Source of the DNA: Dichetophora obliterata
Lineage: Eukaryota; Arthropoda; Insecta; Diptera; Sciomyzidae
Direction: 5' to 3'
Length of the DNA stretch: 64,000 bases
NCBI GenBank assembly: GCA_963920525.1
Contig: OY986437.1
Span: 30,733,063-30,797,062 of the forward strand
Positions 21,998 to 32,844 of the stretch are shown here, piece by piece. The notes below the pieces were generated by a model. The model did not search any database and was not told the origin of the DNA. It worked only from the letters and a program-made list of their open reading frames with translations. How positions within the stretch are numbered: position 1 is the stretch's first letter; the number at the start of each line of letters is the position of its first letter. The position numbers and the translations under genes were made by a program.

Positions 21998-22125
21998 AAG
22001 TCAAATCGATGATTGACAAATTAAATGGGAGTGATGGTGATAATGGTACGTAATTTAATGTTTAAGTTTTATACAGAGTTATCGTGGTAGTTCTTTGTAA
22101 ATATAATGAGAGTGTTTACAAGGTG

Positions 22126-22345
22126 TCCTAAATTTGTATAATGTAAGTGAAAGAATTTTCTTATTTTCTCCTTTATTAGTAAAGCGATTTTTTTTTTAAA
22201 ATTTTGCTTGAATATTTTATTTATAGATTTGGATTGGAATTTCTTATTTGGTATTTCACACAATTCCAATTAAACATACAAGCAAAATTTCTAATAAAGG
22301 AGAAAATGAGAAAAACCTTTCACTTACAACATACAACATTGTCAT
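22126..22345. repeat. Short inverted repeat (hairpin), about 50-bp arms
   Basis: Arms near 22130-22178 and 22290-22341 share TAAGTGAAAG and TTTTCTCCTTTATTA in opposite orientation, separated by about 110 bp. It could be a very small MITE or a foldback inside the CACTA-like element. Confidence 0.6.
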
Positions 22346-22670
22346 GTGAAACCAAAAAAGCCGTAAGTTACATGTCAAAAATTTTATAGGAGAAGCAAAA
22401 ACATTCTACGTGTCATATCATGAATTTTGGATTTATGACTGTTTTAATGATCCTCAGTTATGTTTTTGCTGCGTAGGGAATACAAATGCCATACATATCA
22501 TTATTTGGTTTAAATAAGGAAAAATAATAAGACAAATAACACAGCGCAACACATATTTTCGGGCGAGCAAAAAGGGATTTGGACTTTTGTTATTGATGTC
22601 AAATACTATCGTTTCAGTTTGGTTTGGTTCACGCCCGAGACAATGACCTTCATTTTGTGTCACTGCGTAA

Positions 22671-24391
22671 TCTATATATATAAAATGGAATGTGTGTTTG
22701 TTTATTTGTTTGTTTGTACCTTATAGGAGACCAAACCTCTGGACCGATCTTCCTGGAATTTTCACAGAATTTAACTGGGACTCTGGCATGATTAATAGGG
22801 TACTTTTTTTCGACCATGCCCACTTTTACGCCCACTTTTTTAAAATTATGTAATTGCTCCCATATAGTTTTTAACAGATTTACTTCAAATTGTATACACA
22901 TTATACTCCAGGCGAGGTAGAAATAAACATTTTTTACGCCACGCCCCCTTTTACGCCCCTTTTCACGCCAAATTTAAGTTTTAAACTTTTTGTTCTCTGT
23001 ACAAATTTGTTCCTTCCAACGGATTATTTTTTATTTGGTAGTATATTGCTCTTAATGCTGTTAACGTCGCCATATTACTATGAACCACGCCCAATTCACC
23101 GCCCCCTTTTTTAAATTCAGATACTTACTTATACCACTAACAATGTTTGCTATACAAAATACTTTTTTGTAATATGTATTTACTTAAGTTTTATATACTT
23201 TTTATCTACAGGTAAGGTAGCCATAGATTTTTTTATTACCAAATCCCCCTTTTTCGCCCCATTTTACTTTAATTATAATTAATCTGCTTTCAATCTATAT
23301 ATATAAAAATGAATGTCTGTCTGTCTGTTTGTTTGTTTGTTTGTGCTTTATAGGAGGCTAAACCCTTGGACCGATCTTCCTGAAACTTTCACAGCATTTT
23401 ACTATGACTCTGGAAAAAATATTAGGCTATATGAAGTTTTTATTGGACAAAGGGGCGTGCCACTGCCCATATAACCCAAAAATTTCAATCGCCATATTTT
23501 GGGCATTTTTTGACCTACGTTGATGCTATTTGGTACATATGGTATTGGCATAATTAGGAATACGTACCAGGAGAAAAGTGGGTGGGACCACGCCCCTTTT
23601 TAGGAAAATCAAAAATCGCAATATAGTCTTAACTACTTGACCGATCGTCATTAAATTTTCACAATATTCTTACGAAATAATAACTTCTTGACTATATAAA
23701 GTTGTGAGTAAACGAAGGGGCATGGCCTCGCCCATATAACCCAAAATTTAAAATCGTCATATTTTGGGCATTTTTTGACCAACGGCGGCAGTATTTGCTA
23801 TATATGGTATTGGCATGAATAGAAATACGTACCAAAAGAAAAGTGGGCGGAGCACGCCCCTTTGATTGCGATATATTGGAGGCTGGACCTGATAACCGAT
23901 CTTAAATTTTCACAGCGTTCAGCTTTGATTCAGGAATACTTATTACATGATAATATTTTTCGACCATGCACACTTCTGCACCTACTTTTTTACTACGTTT
24001 ATTAACCGCTTTACCACAAATTTAAAATACATATTAATTAAAATAGTGGGGTAGCCCCTTTCTCTTTCTTCCACCACTGTCTTCGAAACAGCTGATTTTA
24101 TAATACGTGTTAATTAAAATAGAGAGTGGGGTAGCCCCATTCTCATTCTCTCACAGCTGACTGCGAAACAGCTGATTGTGTAATTGCTGCTTTTTGATTG
24201 GTCTAAAAATAAAAAGGGGGAGCATGAAGCAAATTACATGCGATTCAGTGCTGAATTCTAATTGGTTTACAACAAAAAAAGAGGCGAAGCATTGCAATAA
24301 TTAAATTAAATAAAAAAATTTTTGTAAATATATAAATACTTTTAATTTTATTTTATACGAGGGGGTAGCGAAGCACACCGGGTTCAGCTAG
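22671..24391 (+). mobile_element. Non-autonomous Helitron
   Basis: The 5' end is TCTATATATATAAAA (22671), a head typical of insect Helitrons. The 3' end is GGTTCAGCTAG (24391), preceded by a GC-rich stretch GGGGGTAGCGAAGCACACCG. It sits between A (22670) and T (24392), the Helitron target, with no duplication. A second head, TCTATATATATAAAAATG, occurs at 23294 with similar following text (GACCGATCTTCCTG), so a truncated head precedes a shorter complete copy 23294-24391, or the head was duplicated. The interior repeats AGTGGGYGG and ACGCCCC words. No Rep/helicase gene is present. Confidence 0.82.
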
Positions 24392-24813
24392 TATGAAATA
24401 AAATAAAAGCTTGCATTTACGGCTTTTAGAATTTTATTAATAAAAACGTCATTTTAAGTTGAAGGAGTGTATAATTTTGCAGAAACATCTATTTTGATAC
24501 GGTGCATCATAATCAATCAAAAAGTCGATTTTGAATTTTTTGGTAAATTACGCCTTTTTTATTTCATATGATGACATACAACTTTAAGACACCTTGTGAA
24601 TACCCTCAATAACTGGCATTTTCAACTTAAAATCATTTTCATGGCAAAAGATGACAATATTTATTGATTTTTTTTGTGTATTAAGTTGTACTGTTGAACC
24701 TTTCGTCTGTTGACTTATCCTGACCTAATGCTTTTGAATTTGTCAGTTCTTGCTTATTCAAAATGATAGTTTTTAAATTCTCGTGATTAAAACATATGCT
24801 TTTATATAATTAG

Positions 24814-25058
24814 ATTGCGCTGCTGTACAAATTTTATGGTGCCTTCACGCTTATCTGATTCCAACTCAAAAAGTTATTACAAAGGACAACAATGGAAATA
24901 AATCAATCGTAAAATTTACAATAAGAAACTCTCAAGAAGCATTGATTTTCGTTGGCGCGCAGGAAATAGAAGATCACATAGCTTTTTTAAAAAGTAAGTC
25001 CGACAGTATACAGCCGTTTATACTAGCCGTTTATAAGAGCAGTAGATATTTGTTTTAA
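24814..25058 (+). pseudogene. Third coding segment inside the CACTA-like element
   Basis: Preceded by an AG acceptor (ATAATTAG, 24813), it reads CAAVQILWCLHAYLIPTQKV, then FTIRNSQEALIFVGAQEIED, HIAFLKSKSDSIQPFILAVY and a stop. It lies downstream of the two segments at 21.7-22.0 kb on the same strand. In the arthropod family that I recall for those segments, a LW-LLPY-LP block followed by a QE-FI-HV-T/EIE block and QPFI-V comes next in the same order. That supports one degenerate gene running through 21.7-25.1 kb with the Helitron in an intron. Its function is unknown. Confidence 0.5.
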
Positions 25059-25689
25059 AATATTCCATTTATTTAATTTAAAGTACCCCTTGGCATGTTC
25101 TCTAGTTTGGGAGTTCATTGCGGAACAATTTTACCACATCATAAACAAATCACAGTCCTCTAAAATGTCCATAATGCTTGAAGCATTAAAAAAGTAAAAT
25201 ATTTGGATTATCCTTTCGGTTAAATAATTATTTCACATCTCTCATTTGTATGTGTCAATTTAATTTGAAAATTATCTAAAGTCTGAGAAATCTTTTAAAT
25301 CCAGGTTTAAAAATATACAATTTAAAAATTTGTAGTGAAATCGCTTATGTAAAATCACAGAAATGTGTCACTGCGTACGTTTTATTTGCCACCTCTTTCC
25401 CAACGTGCTGTATTAGTTATAAAAAAATTATTAACAACATTTTTATTAAAAAAGAATTAGTTTTATATTATGTTTTATTTATGTCTTTATTCTTCTTTAT
25501 ATGAATATATCTACATTTATTATATTAACGAGTAAGTATATAAGTTACTTGTAATTTTAATTTAAAAAATGTAAATGAAAAAACAAATGTATATTTAACT
25601 TGATTTACTTAAGGATTCAAATAAAAAAAAATAAAATACAAACAATATTCTTAAATCTTTTATTTGCAATGAAATCTTTTTTGCAGTGT

Positions 25690-26340
25690 ATTATCGAAAT
25701 AATTTAATAAAATAATGAATGGAGTTCATTAAATCAATGACTTCTTTCTTATTATCAATGAAATAATACATTAAAAACAAGATATTTTTCATTGAGTCAA
25801 AGAAAATGTTCATTGGTTATATGAATACCGTATATAAATATTAATATTTTTATGAACCTGTTCTTTAAAATCAATGTATTGTTCATTGAGCCAATGAATA
25901 TGTTCATTGGCTATATGAATAGCATATTTAAATATCAATATTTTTATGAACCTGTTCTTTGAAATCAATGAATTTTTCATTGAGACAATGAATATATTCA
26001 TTGGCTGTATGAGTGCTACACATTAATAACAACATTTTATGAAATTGTACTTTAAAATCAATGTATTATTCATTGAGCCAAAGAATATACATTAGCTGCA
26101 TGAATAACATACTTTAATCTCAATTTTTTTAATGAATCTGTACTTTAAAATCAATGTATGGTACATTGTCTATAAGAACAATATACATTGGCCCAATGAA
26201 CCGTACATTAATTTTTTGGGTCTAATGTACGGTTCTTAAAAAGCATGAACGGGTATACATTGAACCAATGAACGCGAACTTTTACGCAAAATTAATGATT
26301 TATTCTTATGGACAATGAATTTATTCATTGATTTTATGTA
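25690..26340. repeat. Right subterminal repeats of the CACTA-like element
   Basis: Imperfect direct units of about 105-115 bp, each with TGTTCTTTGAAATCAATGA or a variant, then TTCATTGAG and CAATGAATATRTTCATTGG, a near palindrome. The left end has the same words at lower copy number (15840-16038 and 21513-21590). Such repeats are the expected binding sites for a CACTA-type transposase. Confidence 0.75.
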
Positions 26341-26356
26341 CCTTTTTGGCTCAGTG

Positions 26357-27011
26357 TACGTTAATGGTCTTAAAAAATTTGACCGGATGAGCCATTTGAG
26401 CAATCAATTGCTTGGATGCAATGTTTTAAATCACTTGGATGCCAGAAATTGTATTTTCTTACATAACTTAATGAATACACCAACTCCTGATTACTTATTT
26501 AGCAAACTTCAGTTCTGAAGATCAGCAAGAACCATGAACCTCATTATTCCTAGTCATAATTATTTAAATTCAAGCAGATTATTTTTTGTGAACGTGATCA
26601 AATTATGGAATTCGCTGCCTTTAGCTGTTAAAAGTATAACGAATAAACGTGAATTTAAGCATGAAATCTTCAAAATTTTCTCCTAATTCTATCTTTTTCT
26701 CTGTTCTTGTTTTCTTTTCTTAGTTATTTAATATAATGTTGTTGTTATTCATAGTCATATATTTAAAGCCATGGACGAGTCTTAAATATATTTATCTCTC
26801 TTACATTTTTCTGATTATTTTTTTATACATTTGATAAAAATTCTTTGAATATTAATTGCTTTTTAATTTGAATTATTGGTTAAGCCCTAAGTTTCATAAA
26901 TTAATTTGTTGTATATAACTTGTTGTTATTCCTTTGTTATTCTTACTGCATTCAAAAGGCTATAATAAGTCTTATATGTTTGCCTTTAAATAAAATAAAT
27001 AAATAAATAAA
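26357..27011 (+). pseudogene. CR1/Jockey-type LINE, 3' part
   Basis: Continuation of the LINE at 14985-15827. It reads VNGLKKFDRMSHLSNQLLGC, LNHLDARNCIFLHNLM, then after a stop LIIPSHNYLNSSRLFFVNVIK and LWNSLPLAVKSI, the usual C-terminal Trp-Asn-Leu-Pro block of these LINEs, followed by a stop near 26683. The 3' untranslated part ends in an (AAAT)n tail at about 26988-27011. No target duplication was identified. Confidence 0.85.
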
Positions 27012-27071
27012 CAATTAAGACTATAGTTCAGGGTAATTTTTTTCTTAAACGTTATAACATATGTATATCTG

Positions 27072-27179
27072 TTCCCGGATCCCTGCCAAACACTCTGACC
27101 CGAAAACGATCCAGGACAACAGAGAACTGGAAGGTGACACGGGTTGAAGAGCCAAAGGGGGTCTTTAGATCAGCAACAG
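27072..27179 (+). pseudogene. Fragment of a second LOA ORF1
   Basis: About 108 bp matching the ORF1 of the full-length LOA LINE in opposite orientation. The stretch encoding ENWKVTRVEEPKGVFRSAT parallels TANWKVTRVDEPKGDFRSVT. A short internal deletion relative to the intact copy is visible before it. Both ends are truncated, which shows an older LOA presence at this locus. Confidence 0.8.
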
Positions 27180-28041
27180 GGTTGCCAACTCATTTTATGG
27201 ATTTCCCCGCAGTGATTCTCAAAATTCCACGATTTTTCATCAAGTTGCCCTGAAAAAAAATTTAATGAATTTACTCATAGATTTTTTTATTGAACATTAC
27301 AATAAATAATGTAAGTATTTTATAAAATTTATGAAAACAATTAATTTTGATAAAAAATAACACACTATAATATAAAAAAAGACTTTAAAAAAGGAAAATC
27401 TGTTTCGAGTAGCGACTTCAAAATTTGAAGCTACAATATATCGGTGGCCCGATTCCAAAGTACGTTAAGGGTGGTTTTATAAACAATTTTTTGTAAATCT
27501 TCTTTTTTATATTTGATTATTATTGTAAAACTATTAAAAGCTTAAATATGTCAGAAAAAGCTTATAATACAAATTCTTTAGCGCTTACCACCCGATGCGC
27601 CAGAGTTTATTTAACTTACCATTGTAACTTTAAAATAGTTTTTCTTGCAAAAGTATACTTTTTCAAAACAGGCCGCACAACTGCAAACAAACTAATCGAC
27701 CAATTTTATTTTTTTAAAAACACAGTGCGACAGCCAAAATGTATCGGAGACACCACTGCTTGTTTCTAATACAAAAGCACTCCCAGAACATGACCTTATA
27801 CTTCGTTTTGTTGTAGAGGGTCTAAATTATTTTAATTGCTCAATTTATTCCGCAGGTTGGGCCTGCATGATGAGAATGAAAATAAGAAAGACAACAAGTA
27901 AAGACGCTTGTAAAGGGTTAATTAGCCAATAAAAATGTCCGAAGGTATTCCCAATTCTTTCGGATCCTTCCTCCAATCCATTTGTTTTGCCTTACAAACA
28001 TTTACATTGTTTTTTTACTTGTTTGTTTCAATACGTTGTGT
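27180..28041. other. Unassigned, with hAT-like scraps
   Basis: CAGGGTTGCCAACTC near 27177 resembles a hAT-type terminus, but no partner end is seen. About 27585-27710 matches a segment of the hAT-like repeat (GCGCTTA-CACC...GCCAGAGT and AACAAACTAATCGACCAAT, as at 37.43-37.56 kb), so it is a third partial copy. No gene is seen. Confidence 0.5.
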
Positions 28042-28229
28042 TTAACCCTATTGCTGCCATGCTATTTGACTTACGTAAACTGCCAGGTAGTGACTTAGAG
28101 ACACTAATACAAAATATATGGAGAATGAATTTATTTTATTGAAAAAAAATTAAACTTAATATGTGGTACTTAAAGCCACTAAATATCGAACTTAAGTAAA
28201 TACATTTATTGAAAAAAAATTAAATGAAT

Positions 28230-28410
28230 AATGTGGGAATTGTCACTTATTTATTTATTTACACCTGTGAGGAAAACCACATTTTTCTATGAATGCTCAT
28301 TACACACGGATTTCTGACTGACATATACCACAGCATTGCTAAGAAGATTGTCCTTATTCATAAGTGCAGCAGTAACATCGTCGTCTCTTCTTTGATTGTA
28401 CTGTTGATAT
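28230..28410 (-). pseudogene. piggyBac transposase, C-terminal Cys-rich domain remnant
   Basis: On the minus strand one frame reads RRRCYCCTYE, stop, GQSS, stop, QCCGICQSEIRV, then later CGFPHRC. The spacing of Cys pairs resembles the zinc-binding tail of piggyBac transposases that recognises the element ends. Several stops occur. It lies about 180 bp inside the left end of the element, where this domain should be. Confidence 0.6.
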
Positions 28411-28493
28411 ACTGTCTTTAAAAAAATTTCTTTCAGGGAATTTAGCTGCTTGTCCTTTCAAAAGGTTCACATATCTTCTTGACAACTGTAGTA

Positions 28494-29028
28494 CACTAGA
28501 GGTAAAATACTTTTACCTGATCCAGGGTATTTTTATCTGGCAAATTTGGTTAGGGTACCTCTGGACAAGGTAGGAGAAACGTTTTCAATTTTATCCAATT
28601 CGGTGGACATGTAGGTTAAAAAAATTAATAATTCGTTTGCTCTAGCTCTTCCTCTAGCCCTCGTTAGGGACAAAAAGGATGTTTTTTAGTCATAGTTTTG
28701 TTGTTCGCGATGTGATTGTTGAAAAATCCCTACATTTTCATATAAGTGATTGAGGTAAAAATCCCTACATTTTCATATAAGTAATTGAGGTAAAAACAGG
28801 TAAACCTAGCATTTGGTTAAATAAACCTGATTCAATTCGATTTAAACACAAATACTGGTTAAAATGCGGTTAAGATAACCACATTTGTCAGTTTCATAAA
28901 ACCAGAAAAACAGGCTAAATTGACCTAAATGACTTGTGGTAATCTTAACGGGACAAATCCTGTTGGCAAATTTTAACCTGAAATTTAGATCAAATTTGAT
29001 TAAATTAACCAAATTTTTTTTCTGGGTG
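28494..29028. mobile_element. Possible TA-flanked inverted-end element
   Basis: CACTAGAGG after TA (28492-28493) and CTGGGTG before TA (29029-29030) could be the two ends of a small CACTA-like element inside the piggyBac remnant. The interior has GGTTAAA/AACCTG-type words in both orientations and a 35-bp direct duplication containing CCCTACATTTTCATATAAGT near 28728-28795. The ends agree over only a few bases. Confidence 0.3.
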
Positions 29029-29493
29029 TAGGGCATTTTCATATGTATCAGGCACAAATGTCGCTTTTTCGTTTCATCGAGTTTAAAGTCACAACGGTTC
29101 TAAAGAAGTTTTACTTTTTTAGTGATTTTAATGTTGGTCCGTAGATCTTACAAAGAATCTTTCTCTCGAAGACTCCTAAAGTATTTTTAGCTGAACTGCT
29201 CAGCGCTCAGCGGGGTTTGTGATGCATTAAGTAGGACGGGGGTGATGAGTGATTTATAGAGCGCAATTTTCGTTCATCGAGAGAAGGCTCTGTTTCTTAA
29301 TTGGCCATTGGCATGGCAAGCGGGGCGGCAACTGCCCCTTTAAATAATTAGCTTAGCTAGATAAACAATTTAAAAAAAAAACTTCAAAAGTTATTAAAAA
29401 TATCAGTTTTTTTTACAACGATAATATTTTTGTATTATATATTTTGTTCTTCTTTCTCTCTCCTTCCTAAGCATGCTTTGCTATGACACAGAA

Positions 29494-31597
29494 CCCTACG
29501 GGGAAAGCATAGTCAATTGCCCTTAAAAGACTGGTCCCGTGACAGCTCAAATGAACAGTTATCACAGGATAGGTCTGATATAACTCGTCACGGAGCAGGT
29601 TTTTTGTGCCTGTTACGGGACAGACTTCATTTTACTCGGCACGGGACCGATTTTGAATGATAAAAGCGGAGACAGATCTATTAAAACTCAAACCTGTATT
29701 CTAATTGTGTGAAAATTCAAAGTTGAAAAGAAAAAAATTTGCATATGCCACAGAATAATTATTTAACAAAGTTATGGGCAAAATCGACCGATTATTTAAT
29801 TTTTGTGATTTCATTACTTTTCCTCTTCCTTTATTATTTGAATCTTTAAATTTCATGCAAATTTTAATAAATTTTATTTAGTCCCAGAAATGTGAGTTTT
29901 AGAGTGAAAGATAAAGTCCAAGAACATTTTGAAAATTGTCAATGCAAATTTGCACATCAACTGCGAATATTCATGAGTGTAAAAAAAAATGTATGCCTTT
30001 ATCTGCTATCTTAAAAATGTAGAAACAGCAGAAAGTAGAAAATAAACCACAGCTTATAAAGCTTCCAGCAACACAGCGCTGTCCTGACCAACTCCTACAA
30101 GCAGAGGCAATGGAATACTTCAGATTCTTGCGTTGCATCTCGTGCACCAAATGACCTATTACAAGTCAGCCACTGGCACTAAGTGAATAACCCAAAGCAA
30201 TGGCTGCCCCGTTAACATTTAATATGGCCATGTCCAAGCCAAATGCATCGGCGCAGGCCAAAGTTTGTGCACCAAAAGTTTCGTTAATATCAATAAGATC
30301 GATGTATTTTAGCTAATTGCCAGACATCTTTAGAACATTTTGTCAAAATGTCCACATACGAGTAGGCAACCGGGGCTTAAGATTATATTTCTTAAGAGCC
30401 TACTCGGAGGCAAGTATAACAGAGGCAGCGCCATTTCAAATAATCAAAGCAGTGCCAACGGTCACCATGCCATTCTTCTTGAGCAACGAAGGCAATTTAT
30501 CCAAGCACTTGGCTGTTGTATTTGGTGTGGCATTTTCATCGACAGCGAGTTCAAATTCCTGTTGACCCTTTTTTCAGTGCTGTTGCAAGCGTAACACAAA
30601 CTCATCCACACGTTCAGATTTTATATTAATCTGCCAAATTCTCGGCAGTAAGGGACATTGGCAGCTTGCAACACGAATTGCAAAGAACTGTCCAATGGCT
30701 ATCCTCTTAATTATAACATTATCATGTGCTAAACAAAAAATTAAAACTTTTCAAAATTTTGATTAAATCAGTGCATTTCAACAAAAAATTTGATGTCATT
30801 GAACACAAGTTGTTACTTTTTAACTAAGCAAAATATTCACCGGATCTCATTTTTTTATAACTATTTTTTATATTTAAATTAATTAATTAAAAAAAAATGG
30901 CACTTGACTAACAAAGAAAAAATACTAAACAAAAAACTAAAAACTTTTTACAAATTTGATTATTAATCAGCTCATTTAAACAAAAAATGATGTCGTTGAA
31001 CACAAGCTGTTGATTTTTAAGTTAATCAAAATACTCATTGGATTTAATTTTTTTTAAATATTTTTTATATTTAAAATCGTTGAACATAAGTTGCACTTAT
31101 ATTTATATTAAATTAAAATAATATTTTACTAAAATGTAAGCTTTGTGTAATTTCATAAAAATATGGAAAGTTGTGGGTGGGATCTCAATAGGATAGGCCA
31201 CAAATCAGTTTTTCTAGGCTGGTCCCTGGACAGGTCTAAGGTGATGCAGCAAGTGGAAATTGACCCCTGTCAATGACAACGCCATGTAAAAGTGACCGGT
31301 CGGTTTCATATGTTGGTGGCAGAATTGGGACAGGTCCCTATCCTTTGGGAACCTATCACGTGGTAGGCTCTGAACCGGTTTGTTTTTCGTCAAAAAAGGT
31401 CACCAATATACTCTTCTGGACCGTTTACTGAACCGGTCCAAGGTAATGCAGCAGGTGGCAATTGGCCCCTATCAATGACAGCGCCATGTAAAAGTGACCG
31501 GTCGGTTTCACATGTTGATGGCAGAATTGGGACCGGTCCTTATCCCTTGAGGATCTATCACGTAATTGGTTCAGAACCGGTTCTTTTACCCATAGGG
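29494..31597. mobile_element. CCC-ended element with 2-bp target duplication, carrying a thiolase fragment
   Basis: The left end is CCCTACGGGGAAAGC; the right end in reverse is CCCTATGGGTAAAAG. AA lies outside both ends (29492-29493, 31598-31599). Length is 2,104 bp. Subterminal repeats are rich in ACCGGT, GGGAC and GGTC words. Near the right end a block of about 140 bp is duplicated directly with a 202-bp period (GTGATGCAGCAAGTGG at 31241, GTAATGCAGCAGGTGG at 31443). The middle holds a degenerate piece of a host metabolic gene. No transposase is visible, so it is non-autonomous. It is nested in the piggyBac remnant. Confidence 0.75.
30062..30600 (-). pseudogene. Captured fragment of 3-ketoacyl-CoA thiolase (ACAA2/yip2-like)
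   Basis: The parent enzyme removes acetyl-CoA in mitochondrial fatty-acid beta-oxidation. On the minus strand the text reads DEFVLRLQQ, EFELAVDENATPNTT, LDKLPSLLKKNGMVTVGT, ALKKYNLKPR, KYIDLIDINETFGAQTLAC, ADAFGLDMAILNVNGAAIAL and GHLVHEMQRKNLKYSIASAC, all in thiolase order and covering roughly the C-terminal half. The catalytic His of the GGAIALGHP motif is Tyr here (AIALGYSL), and the final CxGxG is altered. Stops and frameshifts abound and the N-terminal half with the nucleophilic Cys is absent. It lies wholly inside the 2.1-kb CCC-ended element. Absence of introns suggests either an RNA-derived copy or capture of one exon. Confidence 0.85.
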
Positions 31598-31770
31598 AAA
31601 CGACTCACTCATGCAGTACTTATACACATTCACAAAGATAAAACCGAAATTTGATGGAGGTGGTGAAAGAGTTTGTTTCTCGCAAGGACAGAAAGAAACA
31701 TTTTGGAAGAATTTAAATTGATATAACTTTTAATACCTTATTGCATTTAAACCATGTAAAGATATACCTA

Positions 31771-32303
31771 CAGCCCTATTCTGGTTGTTAGCATAACAAG
31801 AAATAGTTAAGGAGCTCTTGTTAAGCTGATTGTTATGTTATGTAAGTGTTGGTATTCTTAAAAATTATTAACAACATAAAAGCTTAAAAAGCTTTAAAAG
31901 TTTACCATGCATGGTGAAAATCGATATGCCTATTGAAAGAAGAGATGCGCTATATAAACATATGATTCGAGTGCAGCTTGTGACTTTGCAAGCGCTTGAA
32001 AAATTTACCGGCTACTGAAGGATTTCATTATCAACACTCAAAATAAGTAAAAAATTCTTCCATTTTTCAGTTTAATGTATTTAAACTCAATATTATATTA
32101 TAATTTGTATTTTTTATTATTTTCACAACAATTTTCTATCTAAGCACATACATTTCATTCGTTGTTAAACTCTTTCTGTTATTAACAATATTGTAAGGAA
32201 AAGAGCTTTTAAATTTGCAGCAGAATACGAAACCTTAAAAAATTGTTAATATTAACTATTTTGTTAATGTGGTGAGCTTTGTTAAGTTGCCAGAATAGGG
32301 CTG
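31771..32303. mobile_element. MITE-like element flanked by CTA
   Basis: The ends CAGCCCTATTCTGG and CCAGAATAGGGCTG are perfect inverse over 14 bp. CTA stands outside both (31768-31770, 32304-32306). 533 bp, rich in TTGTTA/TTAACAA words in both orientations, no coding capacity. A 3-bp target duplication would fit PIF/Harbinger, but the family is not certain. Confidence 0.7.
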
Positions 32304-32520
32304 CTAGACTTGCTTTACAAAAGCAAAAAAAATTTCTTATATTTTCATATTACCATAAAAAAGATGCTTTAAAAAATTATCTCTAATACCGAAAATGGAA
32401 AAACTTTTAAAAATAATGAAATTTTAATATTTTTGTATTTAGTTTTATTTCTTTTTTTTTTATTTTGAAACTAAAATAAAAAAATTTGTTTCTTTATATT
32501 CCTGTTTATTTTAAGAAATT

Positions 32521-32835
32521 TTAGTAATTTTTTGCAGATGAAATTAGCTTCCGACGCCCTTGCAATTGCCTACTGAGCCCAAAGTAATACCTGTTGGCAA
32601 GAGTTATTCTTCGTTTGATCTCAATGCTGATGTCGTTGGTTGAGTTTATGCTGGATGCCAGATAAACGAAGTCCTTCATAACTTCGAAGGAGGTATTGTC
32701 AACGGTAACGTGGGTTCCAAGACGCTGGGACTGTTTGTTTGTTGACACCAAGTATTTCATATATGCGGCTCGTTCATTCTTTTCCGAGCAAAGGAATACC
32801 ATATAGCGGATAACTGGTGCTGAAAAATCCACCAA
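32521..32835 (-). pseudogene. RTE/R4-like LINE reverse transcriptase scrap
   Basis: An open but truncated segment reading KQSQRLGTHVTVDNTSFEVM, KDFVYLASSINSTNDISIEI, KRRITLANRYYFGLSRQLQ. This is the region downstream of the RT active site in RTE/R4-type LINEs (FxYLGSSI...EI.RRI.LA). It abuts the piggyBac core (SRHIKII, then YGEKIW near 32845), so it inserted there. Endonuclease and active site are missing. Confidence 0.75.
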
Positions 32836-32844
32836 ATTTTCTCA

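Larger units (their letters stand above)
15828..26356. mobile_element. Large CACTA/EnSpm-like element, interrupted by a LOA LINE and a Helitron
   Basis: The left end begins CACTCAAAAAATTATTG. The right end in reverse begins CACTGAGCCAAAAAGG. TA lies outside both (15826-15827, 26357-26358). Removing 15828-26356 plus one TA restores the reading of a LINE (AIRY then VNGL), so the boundaries are firm. Both ends carry many copies of ATTCATTG/CAATGAAT and AAAATCAATGAA words in both orientations, the subterminal pattern of CACTA-type transposons. Without the LOA LINE and Helitron the element is about 3.4 kb. The interior contains spliced coding remnants (21712-21997, 24814-25058) but no recognisable complete transposase. 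The superfamily assignment rests on end sequence and architecture. Confidence 0.75.

Noticed and set aside
22656..25380. Shared word GTGTCACTGCGTA at 22656 and 25366 as a target duplication around the Helitron region
   Set aside because: The Helitron edges are fixed by TC...CTAG between A and T at other positions, and sequences around the two words do not otherwise match.
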